DNA of 56,267 nt from Bacteroidota bacterium (GTDB lineage: Bacteria > Bacteroidota > Bacteroidia > Flavobacteriales_D > Crocinitomicaceae): the NCBI GenBank assembly GCA_030148165.1, contig JASBTZ010000012.1:1-56267 (forward strand), written 5' to 3'. Position 1 is the stretch's first letter, and each line of letters opens with the position of its first letter. This document shows, in pieces, positions 28,931 through 37,151 of this stretch. Below the pieces are notes generated by a model, which saw only the letters and a list, made by a program, of their open reading frames with translations, was not told the origin of the DNA and did not search any database. Position numbers and translations under genes: made by a program.

Positions 28931-29536
28931 ATGAAATTCCGGCTTATATTACTTTCGGCCATTTGTGTATTGAGCTTCTCTACTAACGCAAAAGGAATAG
29001 AAGGCACTTACTCCTTGACTGGAAAAGCGTACGCTGCCAACGAAGAGTTAATACGAAATAGTGAAATTGAAGTTGAAATCAACGGCAGTAAAGAAATGGT
29101 AGAAACTGACAGCCTTGGAAACTATCATTATGAAGTGGATTATAAAATGGTCTGTCCATCAGAATTTAAAGGAATCAGAAGACGCAGGACAGACAATAAA
29201 ATTAACCCGAAATACATCACGTTTAAATACGCCGATCAAAAAGTGCTCGTGAAGAATAAATGGCGTAAATACAAATCTAAGAACGAGTGTAACCTGGATA
29301 TCAGATTTAAAAAAGCTGATCTTTTGACCATTTACGAGTTTGGACCATACTTTGATACTGGATCTACTTGCGAAAGATCAATCAGAGCAAAGTATGGATT
29401 CAAAACTACATGGGGAACATGCATTGCCACCAAACGGATGCTAAGAAATAATGCACGAGTATATCGAAAAATTAAAAGAATACATGGCTATAATTGGGAA
29501 GAGAGGTACGAAAAAGAGATGGAACAATGTCAGTGA
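28931..29536 (+). CDS. Exported protein of unknown function (first of a small-gene cluster)
   Basis: 201 residues. Signal peptide about 1-21 (ILLSAICVLSFSTNAKG). It then has GTYSLTGKAYAANEELIRNSEIEVEINGSKEMVETDSLGNYHYEVDY, resembling a carboxypeptidase-regulatory-like domain (a beta-sandwich often found in Bacteroidota exported proteins). The basic second half includes RRRRTDNKINPKYITFKYADQ, a tyrosine/glycine segment YEFGPYFDTGSTCERS, and a C-terminal basic helix. No sorting domain. The next gene starts 4 bases after its stop, so they form an operon. Similar unknown proteins are found in Flavobacteriales in my memory, but I cannot name the family. Confidence 0.7.
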   Translation: MKFRLILLSAICVLSFSTNAKGIEGTYSLTGKAYAANEELIRNSEIEVEINGSKEMVETDSLGNYHYEVDYKMVCPSEFKGIRRRRTDNKINPKYITFKYADQKVLVKNKWRKYKSKNECNLDIRFKKADLLTIYEFGPYFDTGSTCERSIRAKYGFKTTWGTCIATKRMLRNNARVYRKIKRIHGYNWEERYEKEMEQCQ

Positions 29537-29539
29537 TCA

Positions 29540-30172
29540 ATGGGTAGACAGTTAATCATATTAGGTTTTATTTTGACTCCACTTGTTGGAATAGGACAAG
29601 TTGATACGCTAAATCAAATAGATGAGGATGGCTTAATGCAAGGTCATTGGATCTATTATGGTAAAGACCGACCAGAATCTGGTTATCCAGAAAATGGAAA
29701 GATCGAAGAGGGCACTTATTTGAATGATCGTAAGGAAGGCATTTGGATCAAATATTACCCGGATGGCGTTACACCTAGATTAAAGGTTGAGTATCATAAC
29801 AATCGACCAAATGGCAGCTTTTGGAAATATGACATCAATGGATCGGAGAAGGAAAGTGGTGAATTTGATTATTCTCAATTCAAAAAGAGTCAGCTGGTGC
29901 GGGGAAATCATTCTGGTGTTCACGATCTGCCGCGTGATTCAGTTACTCAGAGGGATAAATCTCCGACGATTCAAGGCTGTGTAGTTGGCTCAGGATTTAA
30001 GGAGGATGGATATAACAAAGTTTTTAATGACAAAGGCGAACTCTGGCAAGAAGGAGAATTTAAGGACAAACAATTATGGAACGGCAAGTTATACGAGTAC
30101 GATGATGATGGTATTCTATTGAGAATAAAGATCTATAAAAACGGAGAGTATCATTCCGAAGGAGAACTATAA
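29540..30172 (+). CDS. Exported MORN-like-repeat protein (YwqK-type)
   Basis: 210 residues. Signal peptide 1-19 (MGRQLIILGFILTPLVGIG). MORN-variant repeats follow: GLMQGHWIYYGK, GKIEEGTYLNDRKEGIWIKYYPDG, NRPNGSFWKYDINGSEKESGEF, KGELWQEGEFKDKQLWNGKLYEYDDDG. The pattern of G-x-W/Y-x-x-Y-x-x-G blocks is that of the YwqK/MORN-repeat family, often annotated in Bacteroidota as antitoxin-like by name only. The last repeats lack a toxin neighbour, so an antitoxin role is not supported. It is co-transcribed with the gene before it and the small genes after. Confidence 0.75.
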   Translation: MGRQLIILGFILTPLVGIGQVDTLNQIDEDGLMQGHWIYYGKDRPESGYPENGKIEEGTYLNDRKEGIWIKYYPDGVTPRLKVEYHNNRPNGSFWKYDINGSEKESGEFDYSQFKKSQLVRGNHSGVHDLPRDSVTQRDKSPTIQGCVVGSGFKEDGYNKVFNDKGELWQEGEFKDKQLWNGKLYEYDDDGILLRIKIYKNGEYHSEGEL

Positions 30173-30225
30173 CACTATCCAACGTTCTAAGTTTGACAAA
30201 GGGCAAAACATACCATTTATTAAGC

Positions 30226-31005
30226 ATGCAATTTCTTCAATTTTTGCTGTTTCTTTCTTGCTCCATGTCATCACTGGGACAGCAGTCATACGAACAGATT
30301 TTTAAAGATAGCATCAAAGAAATAACATGGTCCTGCGGAATCGTGTACTTACCATCACCTCATACGGAAATGATGAGCTTAACAGCTACAGCTGATAATG
30401 TTAAAGGTGAGTATATCGAACACAAAGAGTCCAAATTATTTAACAGAAGTAAGAAACGTCGGCTGAGAGTGTCAAAAGAGGAGTTCACTACGTTGTGTCA
30501 ACGCTATTATGAATTAACCGAACAGATAGTTGAATTCCATATCACATCGGCGGATAAGGACTCACTGAGAGCTTTTTTGAAGCAAAGGACATATGATGGA
30601 AAACCCGTATATAAACTTAGCGTAGCGCAATTAGAAAAACACCTGAATAACGATAGTATTCAAGTCGATATGACCGTTTTTGAAATGGATAGTTTAAATG
30701 GACTTTTCTCTGGAATGGTGATCGATGGCGCTCCTTTTCGTTTTCAGGTCGTGACTACATTAAATAGTAAATCAATTCTTCACACTTATGATGGGAACCT
30801 AGCGGGTGGTGACCGATATCGAGATTTGGGAAATCATCTTATTTTCAGCACAATAAACTCAGAATTTGAGATTTTTAAGCACTTACCATTGGAAGATTAT
30901 TTCTCACGGTCTAACTTTTTACATGCTGCTCTAAGATACCTTGAAGGCAAAGAAGGATTATTGGAATTTACACCTTCAATTCCACCCAAAAAGGATAAAC
31001 TATGA
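30226..31005 (+). CDS. Exported protein of unknown function
   Basis: 259 residues from the ATG at 30226, which gives the signal peptide MQFLQFLLFLSCSMSSLGQ; an upstream in-frame TTG at 30193 adds 11 residues. The mature part has KEITWSCGIVYLPSPHTEMMSLTATADNVKGEYIE, an acidic/aromatic helical part, and a late segment APFRFQVVTTLNSKSILHTYDGNLAG. No recognised family. It is followed closely by a lipoprotein gene that starts 26 bases after its stop. Membrane-anchored or secreted periplasmic location is all that can be inferred. Confidence 0.65.
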   Translation: MQFLQFLLFLSCSMSSLGQQSYEQIFKDSIKEITWSCGIVYLPSPHTEMMSLTATADNVKGEYIEHKESKLFNRSKKRRLRVSKEEFTTLCQRYYELTEQIVEFHITSADKDSLRAFLKQRTYDGKPVYKLSVAQLEKHLNNDSIQVDMTVFEMDSLNGLFSGMVIDGAPFRFQVVTTLNSKSILHTYDGNLAGGDRYRDLGNHLIFSTINSEFEIFKHLPLEDYFSRSNFLHAALRYLEGKEGLLEFTPSIPPKKDKL

Positions 31006-31030
31006 TATTTGTATCTTGACTGTAAACATT

Positions 31031-31381
31031 GTGATTATCAAACGGTTGTTTTTATTTCTAGTTGTTGGCTTTTTATCGAGTTGTGGCAAAACCTATACTC
31101 GATATTCACACTTACATCACTTGCCTTATAGTGTAAGGTTAAAGATCACGGATAAAGATGAATGCATTATAAAAACATTGTCGAGAGACAAGCAATTGAG
31201 ACGGAAGAAGAAATACACATATTTCCCATGTACAAAGGTCGATGACGCATTAGTCAATGACAGTTGCTTGGTTTTTATAGAAGAAGGCAACGTCATTTAT
31301 TTTAAAGGCTCATTCTGGGTAAAAAAGAAAAGTCCGGACTCGCTTATCGTAAAATACACGAATACCGACTTAAACTTTTAG
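31031..31381 (+). CDS. Small lipoprotein, unknown function
   Basis: 116 residues from a GTG at 31031, giving MIIKRLFLFLVVGFLSSCGK with lipobox LSSC (Cys18); a TTG at 31016 is an alternative that adds five residues. No ATG gives a signal sequence. The mature protein is basic and beta-prone (SVRLKITDKDECIIKTLSRDKQLRRKKKYTYF) and ends VKYTNTDLNF. Family unknown. It probably shares an mRNA with its neighbours. Confidence 0.6.
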   Translation: MIIKRLFLFLVVGFLSSCGKTYTRYSHLHHLPYSVRLKITDKDECIIKTLSRDKQLRRKKKYTYFPCTKVDDALVNDSCLVFIEEGNVIYFKGSFWVKKKSPDSLIVKYTNTDLNF

Positions 31382-31394
31382 TAGATTAACGACA

Positions 31395-31868
31395 ATGACA
31401 TTAACCAAAACATATGAAACGGAATCTCAGAAATTAGCCAAGGCAATTGATATTGCGGTTGATGCATTTACTCATGTATGCCCTAAGAATTTCACCAAAG
31501 AGAACCAAGACCATTTCATCAAGACCTATCTTAAATGGAAAGAATCCTGTTTAAACCCAGAAGCTAAATATCGTAACCTTCAATCTTTGAAATACGATAT
31601 CAATAACGTATTCACGTATTTTCAAGAAGGTACTGGTCCAACCGTTGAATATTTTTGGGGCAAAATAGCTGAGGCAGGTCTGTATTACAATCGCGAGAAT
31701 AGAATTAAAAAAATACTTGATCGAGGTAAAATCAGGGGAAGAGTAGAATTCGAATGCGTTGTTGATATGTTTGTCGTAGCACAACAAAACGGAATGATCA
31801 CAAAAGATGAGGCCCTGCGACTAAGCGATATATTAAAGAATTATGAACTAAAAAATAAAAACGAATGA
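31395..31868 (+). CDS. Cytoplasmic helical protein, unknown function
   Basis: 157 residues, no signal peptide or membrane segment, mostly alpha-helical: KLAKAIDIAVDAFTHV, then HFIKTYLKWKESC, GKIAEAGLYYNRENRIKKILDRGK and VVDMFVVAQQNGMITKDEALRLSDIL. It is the only non-exported protein in this run of small genes. Its stop overlaps the start of the next lipoprotein gene by 4 bases, so the two are coupled. No family recognised; an immunity-like or adaptor role would be guessing. Confidence 0.65.
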   Translation: MTLTKTYETESQKLAKAIDIAVDAFTHVCPKNFTKENQDHFIKTYLKWKESCLNPEAKYRNLQSLKYDINNVFTYFQEGTGPTVEYFWGKIAEAGLYYNRENRIKKILDRGKIRGRVEFECVVDMFVVAQQNGMITKDEALRLSDILKNYELKNKNE

Positions 31869-32071
31869 GATCGATCTACTTCATAATTATCGTTGTTTCT
31901 ACTTCAGTTGCATGCAAACCTAAGGAGAAGGATTGTAATTGTCATTGTTTCGACAGCAATGGAGCGGTTGTTATTGATACAGTATTTCATGCTACCTCAG
32001 ACATGGCCTATCAACAGTGTGAAGGGCTTGAATCCAACACGAATGTCGCAGATTGTGCGATTTATGAGTAA
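31865..32071 (+). CDS. Small cysteine-rich lipoprotein
   Basis: 68 residues. Signal with lipobox about IIIVVSTSVACKP (Cys17), followed by a Cys-rich patch KEKDCNCHCFDSNG and a Gln/Cys segment. The mature part of about 50 residues has several more cysteines, so disulfides or metal binding are possible. It overlaps the helical gene upstream (ATGA) and is followed by another exported gene after 3 bases. Family unknown. Confidence 0.6.
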   Translation: MRSIYFIIIVVSTSVACKPKEKDCNCHCFDSNGAVVIDTVFHATSDMAYQQCEGLESNTNVADCAIYE

Positions 32072-32074
32072 GGA

Positions 32075-32491
32075 ATGAAAGTTAGTTTTATCTACATAGC
32101 GTGTTTATGTTACGTTCTTACCTTCACAAGTGCCGGATTTTCGCAAAACAGAGTTGAAGGTAAGTATGAAGTTGTTGCTTCGAGTGGTTGTGCTAATCAC
32201 TATAATTTTAGAGAAATGTATAAACTTGAATTAAAGACTGATAGTACATATATCCTCGAGTACTTTTATCAGGTTAACAATCTTCAGAAAAGAGGTAAAT
32301 GTGGCTGGGAACTTCAATCGTATAATAAGGACTACGGTGAATGGCGTATTGAGAAAAGTGACATAATCGGATTTTCAGACAGTCTTAAATTGGTAATTGT
32401 GGATAACACGTTAGAGTTGAATGACATACCGATGAAAAAGAGAAAAGGGTACTTTTTCTTTAGACGGAAAAAGCCTAGAGAGCAATTTTAA
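32075..32491 (+). CDS. Exported protein of unknown function
   Basis: 138 residues. Signal peptide about 1-24 (YVLTFTSAGFSQN). The mature part has GKYEVVASSGCANHYNFREMYKLELKTDSTYILEYFYQVN ... GKCGWELQSYNKDYGEWRIE ... LKLVIVDNTLELNDIPM, a lipocalin-like small beta-barrel outline (G-x-Y start, S-x-Y-x-L-x-Y-x-x-x strands, then G-x-W-x-x-x). It ends with the basic YFFFRRKKPREQF. Family not identified. It follows the lipoprotein gene by 3 bases. Confidence 0.65.
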   Translation: MKVSFIYIACLCYVLTFTSAGFSQNRVEGKYEVVASSGCANHYNFREMYKLELKTDSTYILEYFYQVNNLQKRGKCGWELQSYNKDYGEWRIEKSDIIGFSDSLKLVIVDNTLELNDIPMKKRKGYFFFRRKKPREQF

Positions 32492-32506
32492 TAGAAGAAA
32501 AATAAA

Positions 32507-32914
32507 TTGAAGTACTTTCTGTTTAACATAGTGTTTGCTTTTAGTGGAAACTTGTGTGGTCAAACCCAGAATTTGCCCTGCTTTACGGTGATCGATGATT
32601 CAATGAAGAACTACACGGAGCTCTGCATTGAAGATCAATACAAGATTCAACAGTTCTACAAAGATCAAGGTGCTATTCCGATGGAAAGGGCCCTGGAGAA
32701 AGTAGGAAGAAGAAATGTGATCGAATCTGTCACTTACAAGAAACGCGACGAATTCGAAAATAATGTGTGGTCAATTGTTTGTGATTATAGGGTAAGTGCA
32801 CCCAAGCGCTACGGAGGCTTTACGACCTTGCTGAAATACCGCGTGATAGTTGTTGATGCGACTACAGGAGAATGGCTTTCGAAAAAGAGAGTAAAAGTGT
32901 TAAATGCCTATTAA
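32507..32914 (+). CDS. Exported protein of unknown function (TTG start)
   Basis: 135 residues starting with TTG at 32507, giving the signal peptide MKYFLFNIVFAFSGNLCGQ; no ATG is available. The mature part has an acidic middle (DDSMKNYTELCIEDQYKIQQFY) and a C-terminal half with VWSIVCDYRVSAPKRYGGFTTLLKYRVIVVDATTGEW, resembling a PepSY-like end (VVDATTGEW). A role in inhibition of a secreted protease is conceivable but not supported by more than that segment. The next gene starts 6 bases after its stop, so they are probably coupled. Confidence 0.6.
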   Translation: MKYFLFNIVFAFSGNLCGQTQNLPCFTVIDDSMKNYTELCIEDQYKIQQFYKDQGAIPMERALEKVGRRNVIESVTYKKRDEFENNVWSIVCDYRVSAPKRYGGFTTLLKYRVIVVDATTGEWLSKKRVKVLNAY

Positions 32915-32920
32915 AGATCA

Positions 32921-34093
32921 TTGCGGCATACTATTGCACATATCATTTTTTTGAGCTTAGCGTTCATGACAGCAGCTCAGAGTAACCGTTCCGCCAATTC
33001 TGTCAATCAACTGCGAGTTGAATTTATTGATGTCATAACACGAAAACCTCTAGGGGATCTACATTTCACACTGATTGTCAACTCTGATACTTCGAACATT
33101 TATGTTGAATCTCCATATAATTTGAATTTTGATCTTAAGGATGTTGGGAATTACAGTTGTCAGGTGATGAAAAAAGGATATGAGACTTTATTTCTTGAAT
33201 TTGAGAACACAAGTGAATCTACAGAACATATCTTGGAGTTTTATCTTCCCAGGACGGATCTAACCAAGGATGAGAAGAAAGAGGCACACGGACAATCACT
33301 TCATTTACCAGAACCTTCTGATGAGCTGTCAGGAGGATTTCAGAAAGTAAGAATTACAAAGAGGGAGTTTATTGTGCTTAGGTACAGAGCATATCTTGAT
33401 GATAGCTCAACCAAACAATATGAGTTCAGAAAGGTTCGAACAAGCAAGTCTGCACAGAAACCTGAAGCGACTAATAAAATGGTTGAATACGGCGGAGGGC
33501 GAATAGGTTTTTCTGCTTGTCATTTGAAACTTTACGATGATTCAACTTACTATTGGCACGAATGGACTCACGCAGGCTTAAATTTAAACGATACCGGAAC
33601 TTGGAGTGAATTGAACGGGCATTTCTACTTGCAATCGGCAATAAAAAGGAAACAAAAAGCAACAGATATCATACGTTTTGAAGCTCAGGAATTCACGATA
33701 AATGGAGACACCTTAAGACTGATCCCTAAAGATCCTAAACAGATAGACTACTACAGCGAGTACTTTACTTTGATGAATCGAATAGATAGTGCTGAATTCA
33801 AACTGATGCAAAAGAAATTGGTTGGTTGTTGGCGTTCCAAAAATTATCAATTCATATATGAGACTAATCTTGGTAGCGAATACAAAAGTCGTGTGCATTC
33901 ATCTGCTCCGGTCTTCAAATTGGTTCTTAAAGATGAAGAAATCTATTTGGAGTGGATCGAACTCACTGGAGGCGAGAATTATCAACGCATTTTGTCTCTC
34001 ACAGAGAATAAGCTCACGGTAGTGAATGAAGATGGGATAAAGGTAGTTTATAAACGAAACAGGGATTGTTCTTCAAGAATAAAAGGGATGTAA
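32921..34093 (+). CDS. Exported protein of unknown function, last gene of the cluster
   Basis: 390 residues from a TTG at 32921 (no ATG available; the preceding stop is just upstream). Signal peptide about 1-19 (MRHTIAHIIFLSLAFMTAA). Then comes a carboxypeptidase-regulatory-like segment (QLRVEFIDVITRKPLGDLHFTLIVNSDT ... YSCQVMKKGYETLFLEFEN) about 30-105, a long polar middle, and two lipocalin-like blocks: FSACHLKLYDDSTYYWHEWTHAGLNLNDTGTWSELNGHFYL (about 205-245) and VGCWRSKNYQFIYETNLGSE (about 305-325). Specific function unknown. The gene ends the same-strand run that began at 28931; a possible terminator was not found. Confidence 0.65.
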   Translation: MRHTIAHIIFLSLAFMTAAQSNRSANSVNQLRVEFIDVITRKPLGDLHFTLIVNSDTSNIYVESPYNLNFDLKDVGNYSCQVMKKGYETLFLEFENTSESTEHILEFYLPRTDLTKDEKKEAHGQSLHLPEPSDELSGGFQKVRITKREFIVLRYRAYLDDSSTKQYEFRKVRTSKSAQKPEATNKMVEYGGGRIGFSACHLKLYDDSTYYWHEWTHAGLNLNDTGTWSELNGHFYLQSAIKRKQKATDIIRFEAQEFTINGDTLRLIPKDPKQIDYYSEYFTLMNRIDSAEFKLMQKKLVGCWRSKNYQFIYETNLGSEYKSRVHSSAPVFKLVLKDEEIYLEWIELTGGENYQRILSLTENKLTVVNEDGIKVVYKRNRDCSSRIKGM

Positions 34094-34175
34094 GAATATG
34101 GTTTGACTAGTGGTAGTTATTCTTTTCAATGTCAAATGCTAATGTTTTCAAGACTTCTAATGAAAGGACGTTCTA

Positions 34176-34195
34176 AATTCACGAACTTGTTCACT
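34176..34195 (+). repeat. Interspersed 20-bp motif, copy B
   Basis: AATTCACGAACTTGTTCACT, two mismatches from copy A. It lies between the plus-strand cluster and a minus-strand gene. Confidence 0.45.
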
Positions 34196-34276
34196 AACTT
34201 TACCATGCTATTCCATCATGGTCGAATCTAGATTAATATTTTTGAAGGATAAAACAAGAGGCGTATTAGTCCACGA

Positions 34277-34747
34277 TTATTCACACCGATCAATTAATTT
34301 ATATGTACGCATTTTTATATCGCAATAAATTTTAGGTTTTTTCCCATCAATTAAGACTTTGTCTCGATTTACAATCTTACCATCAGTTGTATTCTCTCGT
34401 AAAAACTTTGTAAAGTCTTTGTCTTTGAATTTACAATACACAATTAGATCAGGATAATGAAGCTCTAGATAATTTCTGTCATGGCGATAAGCTGCTATCA
34501 CAGAGTCTCTTACTATCGCTGTTTTACCCACAACACCAGTTGTATACACTTGACATTGTCTTATGTTGAAAAGACCATACGATGCTCCATTAGTGTCTAG
34601 ATAATAGAAACTGTACTTAATAAAAGTACCATCTAGATTTAAATAGTCTATTCGATTTATTGTATCTAGGGTATCTTGCGCTTTCGCAGAATTAGTTGAG
34701 CAGATCAGCGCCACAATAACAAAAGCAATATTTAATATATACATCAT
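34277..34747 (-). CDS. Exported protein of unknown function
   Basis: 156 residues. Signal peptide about 1-23 (NIAFVIVALICSTNSAKAQ). The mature part is rich in tyrosine and beta-prone: FIKYSFYYLDTNGASYGLFNIRQCQVYTT, YLELHYPDLIVYCKFKDKDF and IYCDIKMRTYKLIDRCE with paired cysteines. No family recognised. It is alone on its strand; the large hairpin at 34763-34824 is 15 bases before its start and may form part of its 5' leader. Confidence 0.65.
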   Translation of the reverse strand: MMYILNIAFVIVALICSTNSAKAQDTLDTINRIDYLNLDGTFIKYSFYYLDTNGASYGLFNIRQCQVYTTGVVGKTAIVRDSVIAAYRHDRNYLELHYPDLIVYCKFKDKDFTKFLRENTTDGKIVNRDKVLIDGKKPKIYCDIKMRTYKLIDRCE

Positions 34748-34762
34748 GGAAAATAACGTTTT

Positions 34763-34824
34763 GGCGCTAGGCTTCGTGGGGCATTTTAGCAGCAGTGGTT
34801 GATAGCCCCATGAAGCTTAGCGCC
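34763..34824. repeat. Long imperfect hairpin
   Basis: Arms GGCGCTAGGCTTCGTGGGGC and GCCCCATGAAGCTTAGCGCC (18 of 20 pair) enclose a 22-base loop. It lies between two minus-strand genes, downstream of the S74 protein gene and just upstream of the exported-protein gene. It could be an mRNA leader structure or terminator; there is no T-run. Confidence 0.6.
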
Positions 34825-34972
34825 TGTTAGTAGCATATTATTTTCTTTATGTGATTACTGCGATCGATTTTCAATATAAACTCAGGTTAAAAAAAAGGGC
34901 AATTCAATCATCTTTTCATACACTATCCATACATTATCTATGCACTGTCTATATTTACAAGATGGATTTGAG

Positions 34973-37141
34973 TTATTCCTTCACCATACGTTTTGTAGAT
35001 ATGAAGCGACCATCTGCAATTAACGAGTAGGTATAAATTCCTGAACTAAGGTCGTCAGCATAGACATTTATTTGACCATTACCACGTTCTTTTATTTCAA
35101 CTGTGTTGATAAGTCCTCCTTCATTGTTGTAGAAATGAATTTGTGCTTTACCAATTGATTCAGGTATGAAATAGGTGATGATGGTTTTTTCAGCAAATGG
35201 ATTTGGGACGTTTTGATTGAGTACTATAATTTCCCCATTTCGAAGTTTAACATCAATGCTATTCGCTAATCGCTGCTGTTCAACTTGTGAATTCTGCTCG
35301 GGTGTACGTAAATTAGTATTGCAGATTCCTGCATTATTTAAGCAATTTTGCATGCTTGATAATTCTAATGCTAAAGAATCAATCATAGCTTGCTGTTCTT
35401 TCATTCCAGCAATTAGGATCGGTATAAACTCTTCGTAATCCAAGCCTAAAAATTCGATTGGCGGAGCAATTTGATTTCCGATAGAATCAAAGATCGGAGG
35501 ATGTACATTATTGTTCACAAGCTCTGGTAGCACATTTTGTACATCTTGGGCTATTAGACCAAATTGATTGCCGCTATCTAAATATAATGAAGGATAAGCA
35601 AGTTGGTCGAATTCAAAGGTTTTGGGCATTAACTGATCTATAATATTCAGGGCGTTGAAAACATCCTGGATGTTTGTTTTAAGATTCGCATCAGAAGGGC
35701 CGTATGCATCAGAAATAAACACGTCACCATTAAAGAAACCCGCATAGTTTGGTCCACCTAATGCGCCACTTGGATCCGGCGGCCCACATGTAGCGAGGAC
35801 AGCATAACTAAATCCTCCTGTTGGCGCAGAGGCCGCGTCAGCACGGACAGCGACGTTTACACTTGTTCCTCCCGTTGCTAATGCCGTTATCCCTGCATTA
35901 TAACTGCTTTGACCGTCGGCTACAGCTTCAACCCCGGTTAAAGTTCCAGTAGCATCGCAACTAGCGAAGAATCTTCCTGCCTTACCTTGTATGGTGTTAA
36001 CTGAGCCTGGAGGGATAATACCCCAAACCCCAACTGGAACACCCGCATTACTCCCCTCGAAATAACCACCAACATTATAGTTCTTTAGTAAAGTCTGTGT
36101 ACCGGAAGCTTCTCCATAGACTCCACTAAAAATATTAGGATTTCCGGGAGTAATGACATCAAGAATGTCGGTATTAACGGCATGAACAGCTGATGTACCT
36201 TCGTCAACAACTATAGCTGGAGGATGTGTTTGATGAACGCTGAGTTTTCCGGGCAACATATCAATACAGCTATAGCCTATTCCAATATGATTTAAACCAA
36301 ACGCATCATTGTTTTCAAAATAAAGTTGGAAATTATTTAAATCGAAGTGTGAGTTATCCGATAAATCGGCTGCACCTGTTGTATTGGAACAAGCAACCGG
36401 AAAACTTGGTGCAGACCAGTTTCCAGTGCCGTCTAAGTACACATTTGGATCTTGTGGAAAATCCAATCTTCTTACGTCAAGATCATCCAAATTTCCAGGA
36501 TTGTGTCGGACGCCAATGAACAAAGCATCTTTAGGGTTGGCGATTTGAACATCACGGATGCGTAAATCACCATTTATGTCGAATCTAGATGTAGGACCAA
36601 CAGTATTTACGCCAATATATCCTTCGTCTGCTTGACCAATATTAGCATTAAAATGCATGCGAATTGGGCCAAAGGAGCCAACGGAAATTTGTAGTGGACG
36701 ATCTTCAAATTGCTGAATTCTAGCAATTTGTTGAAAGCTTAATCCAATTCTTACACCGCTCTGCATTGGCGGTACTGACCCTCCTGTAGTGTTGTCGCTG
36801 GTGAATTGGATATAACATCCATCTGTACCGGTACCATTATCTGTTTTGTGCAAATGTAATCTTGATTGAGGTTCAAATCCTGCAGGAAGATCATTACCGA
36901 AGGCCACTCTACCTCCAATTACGCCATTCCCTCCTTGGGTAACAACCATACGTTCGAATCCGTTTGTGTGAAATCTTATAGGTAAATTTGGTAAAGTACC
37001 TAAAATATTATTTGTTGCGTTCACGCCATCTGGAGGAGGAAAGGCAGGATTTCCGCCTAATCGCCAGTGACCGGGGCCTTGGCCTAAAGAAGTAAAAATT
37101 GAATGAGCCAATAATATGGCTACGAAAATTGCTTTTTTCAT
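34973..37141 (-). CDS. Secreted tail-fibre-like protein with S74 chaperone domain and T9SS tail
   Basis: 722 residues. Signal peptide about 1-20 (ending IFTSLG). A long region of G/N-rich, repetitive beta sequence (LRIRDVQIANPKDALFIGVRHN and similar) is typical of trimeric fibres. A C-terminal S74/intramolecular chaperone region begins near 485 (PSDANLKTNIQDVFNALNIIDQLMPKTFEFDQ ... GNQFGLIAQDVQNVLPELV ... GLDYEEFIPILIAGMKEQQ); the known family self-cleaves at a Ser after trimerisation, and SDANLKT contains the expected S-D/K region. The end NQNVPNPFAEKTIITYFIPE ... GIYTYSLIADGRFISTKRMVKE is a T9SS sorting domain. Surface fibre or adhesin is the likely role. The gene at 37152 lies 10 bases upstream, so they are an operon. 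Confidence 0.85.
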   Translation of the reverse strand: MKKAIFVAILLAHSIFTSLGQGPGHWRLGGNPAFPPPDGVNATNNILGTLPNLPIRFHTNGFERMVVTQGGNGVIGGRVAFGNDLPAGFEPQSRLHLHKTDNGTGTDGCYIQFTSDNTTGGSVPPMQSGVRIGLSFQQIARIQQFEDRPLQISVGSFGPIRMHFNANIGQADEGYIGVNTVGPTSRFDINGDLRIRDVQIANPKDALFIGVRHNPGNLDDLDVRRLDFPQDPNVYLDGTGNWSAPSFPVACSNTTGAADLSDNSHFDLNNFQLYFENNDAFGLNHIGIGYSCIDMLPGKLSVHQTHPPAIVVDEGTSAVHAVNTDILDVITPGNPNIFSGVYGEASGTQTLLKNYNVGGYFEGSNAGVPVGVWGIIPPGSVNTIQGKAGRFFASCDATGTLTGVEAVADGQSSYNAGITALATGGTSVNVAVRADAASAPTGGFSYAVLATCGPPDPSGALGGPNYAGFFNGDVFISDAYGPSDANLKTNIQDVFNALNIIDQLMPKTFEFDQLAYPSLYLDSGNQFGLIAQDVQNVLPELVNNNVHPPIFDSIGNQIAPPIEFLGLDYEEFIPILIAGMKEQQAMIDSLALELSSMQNCLNNAGICNTNLRTPEQNSQVEQQRLANSIDVKLRNGEIIVLNQNVPNPFAEKTIITYFIPESIGKAQIHFYNNEGGLINTVEIKERGNGQINVYADDLSSGIYTYSLIADGRFISTKRMVKE

Positions 37142-37151
37142 ATCAGTTATT

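Noticed and set aside
29540-30172. Antitoxin function for the YwqK-type protein
   Set aside because: The name is a database habit; the protein has a signal peptide and no toxin partner is next to it.
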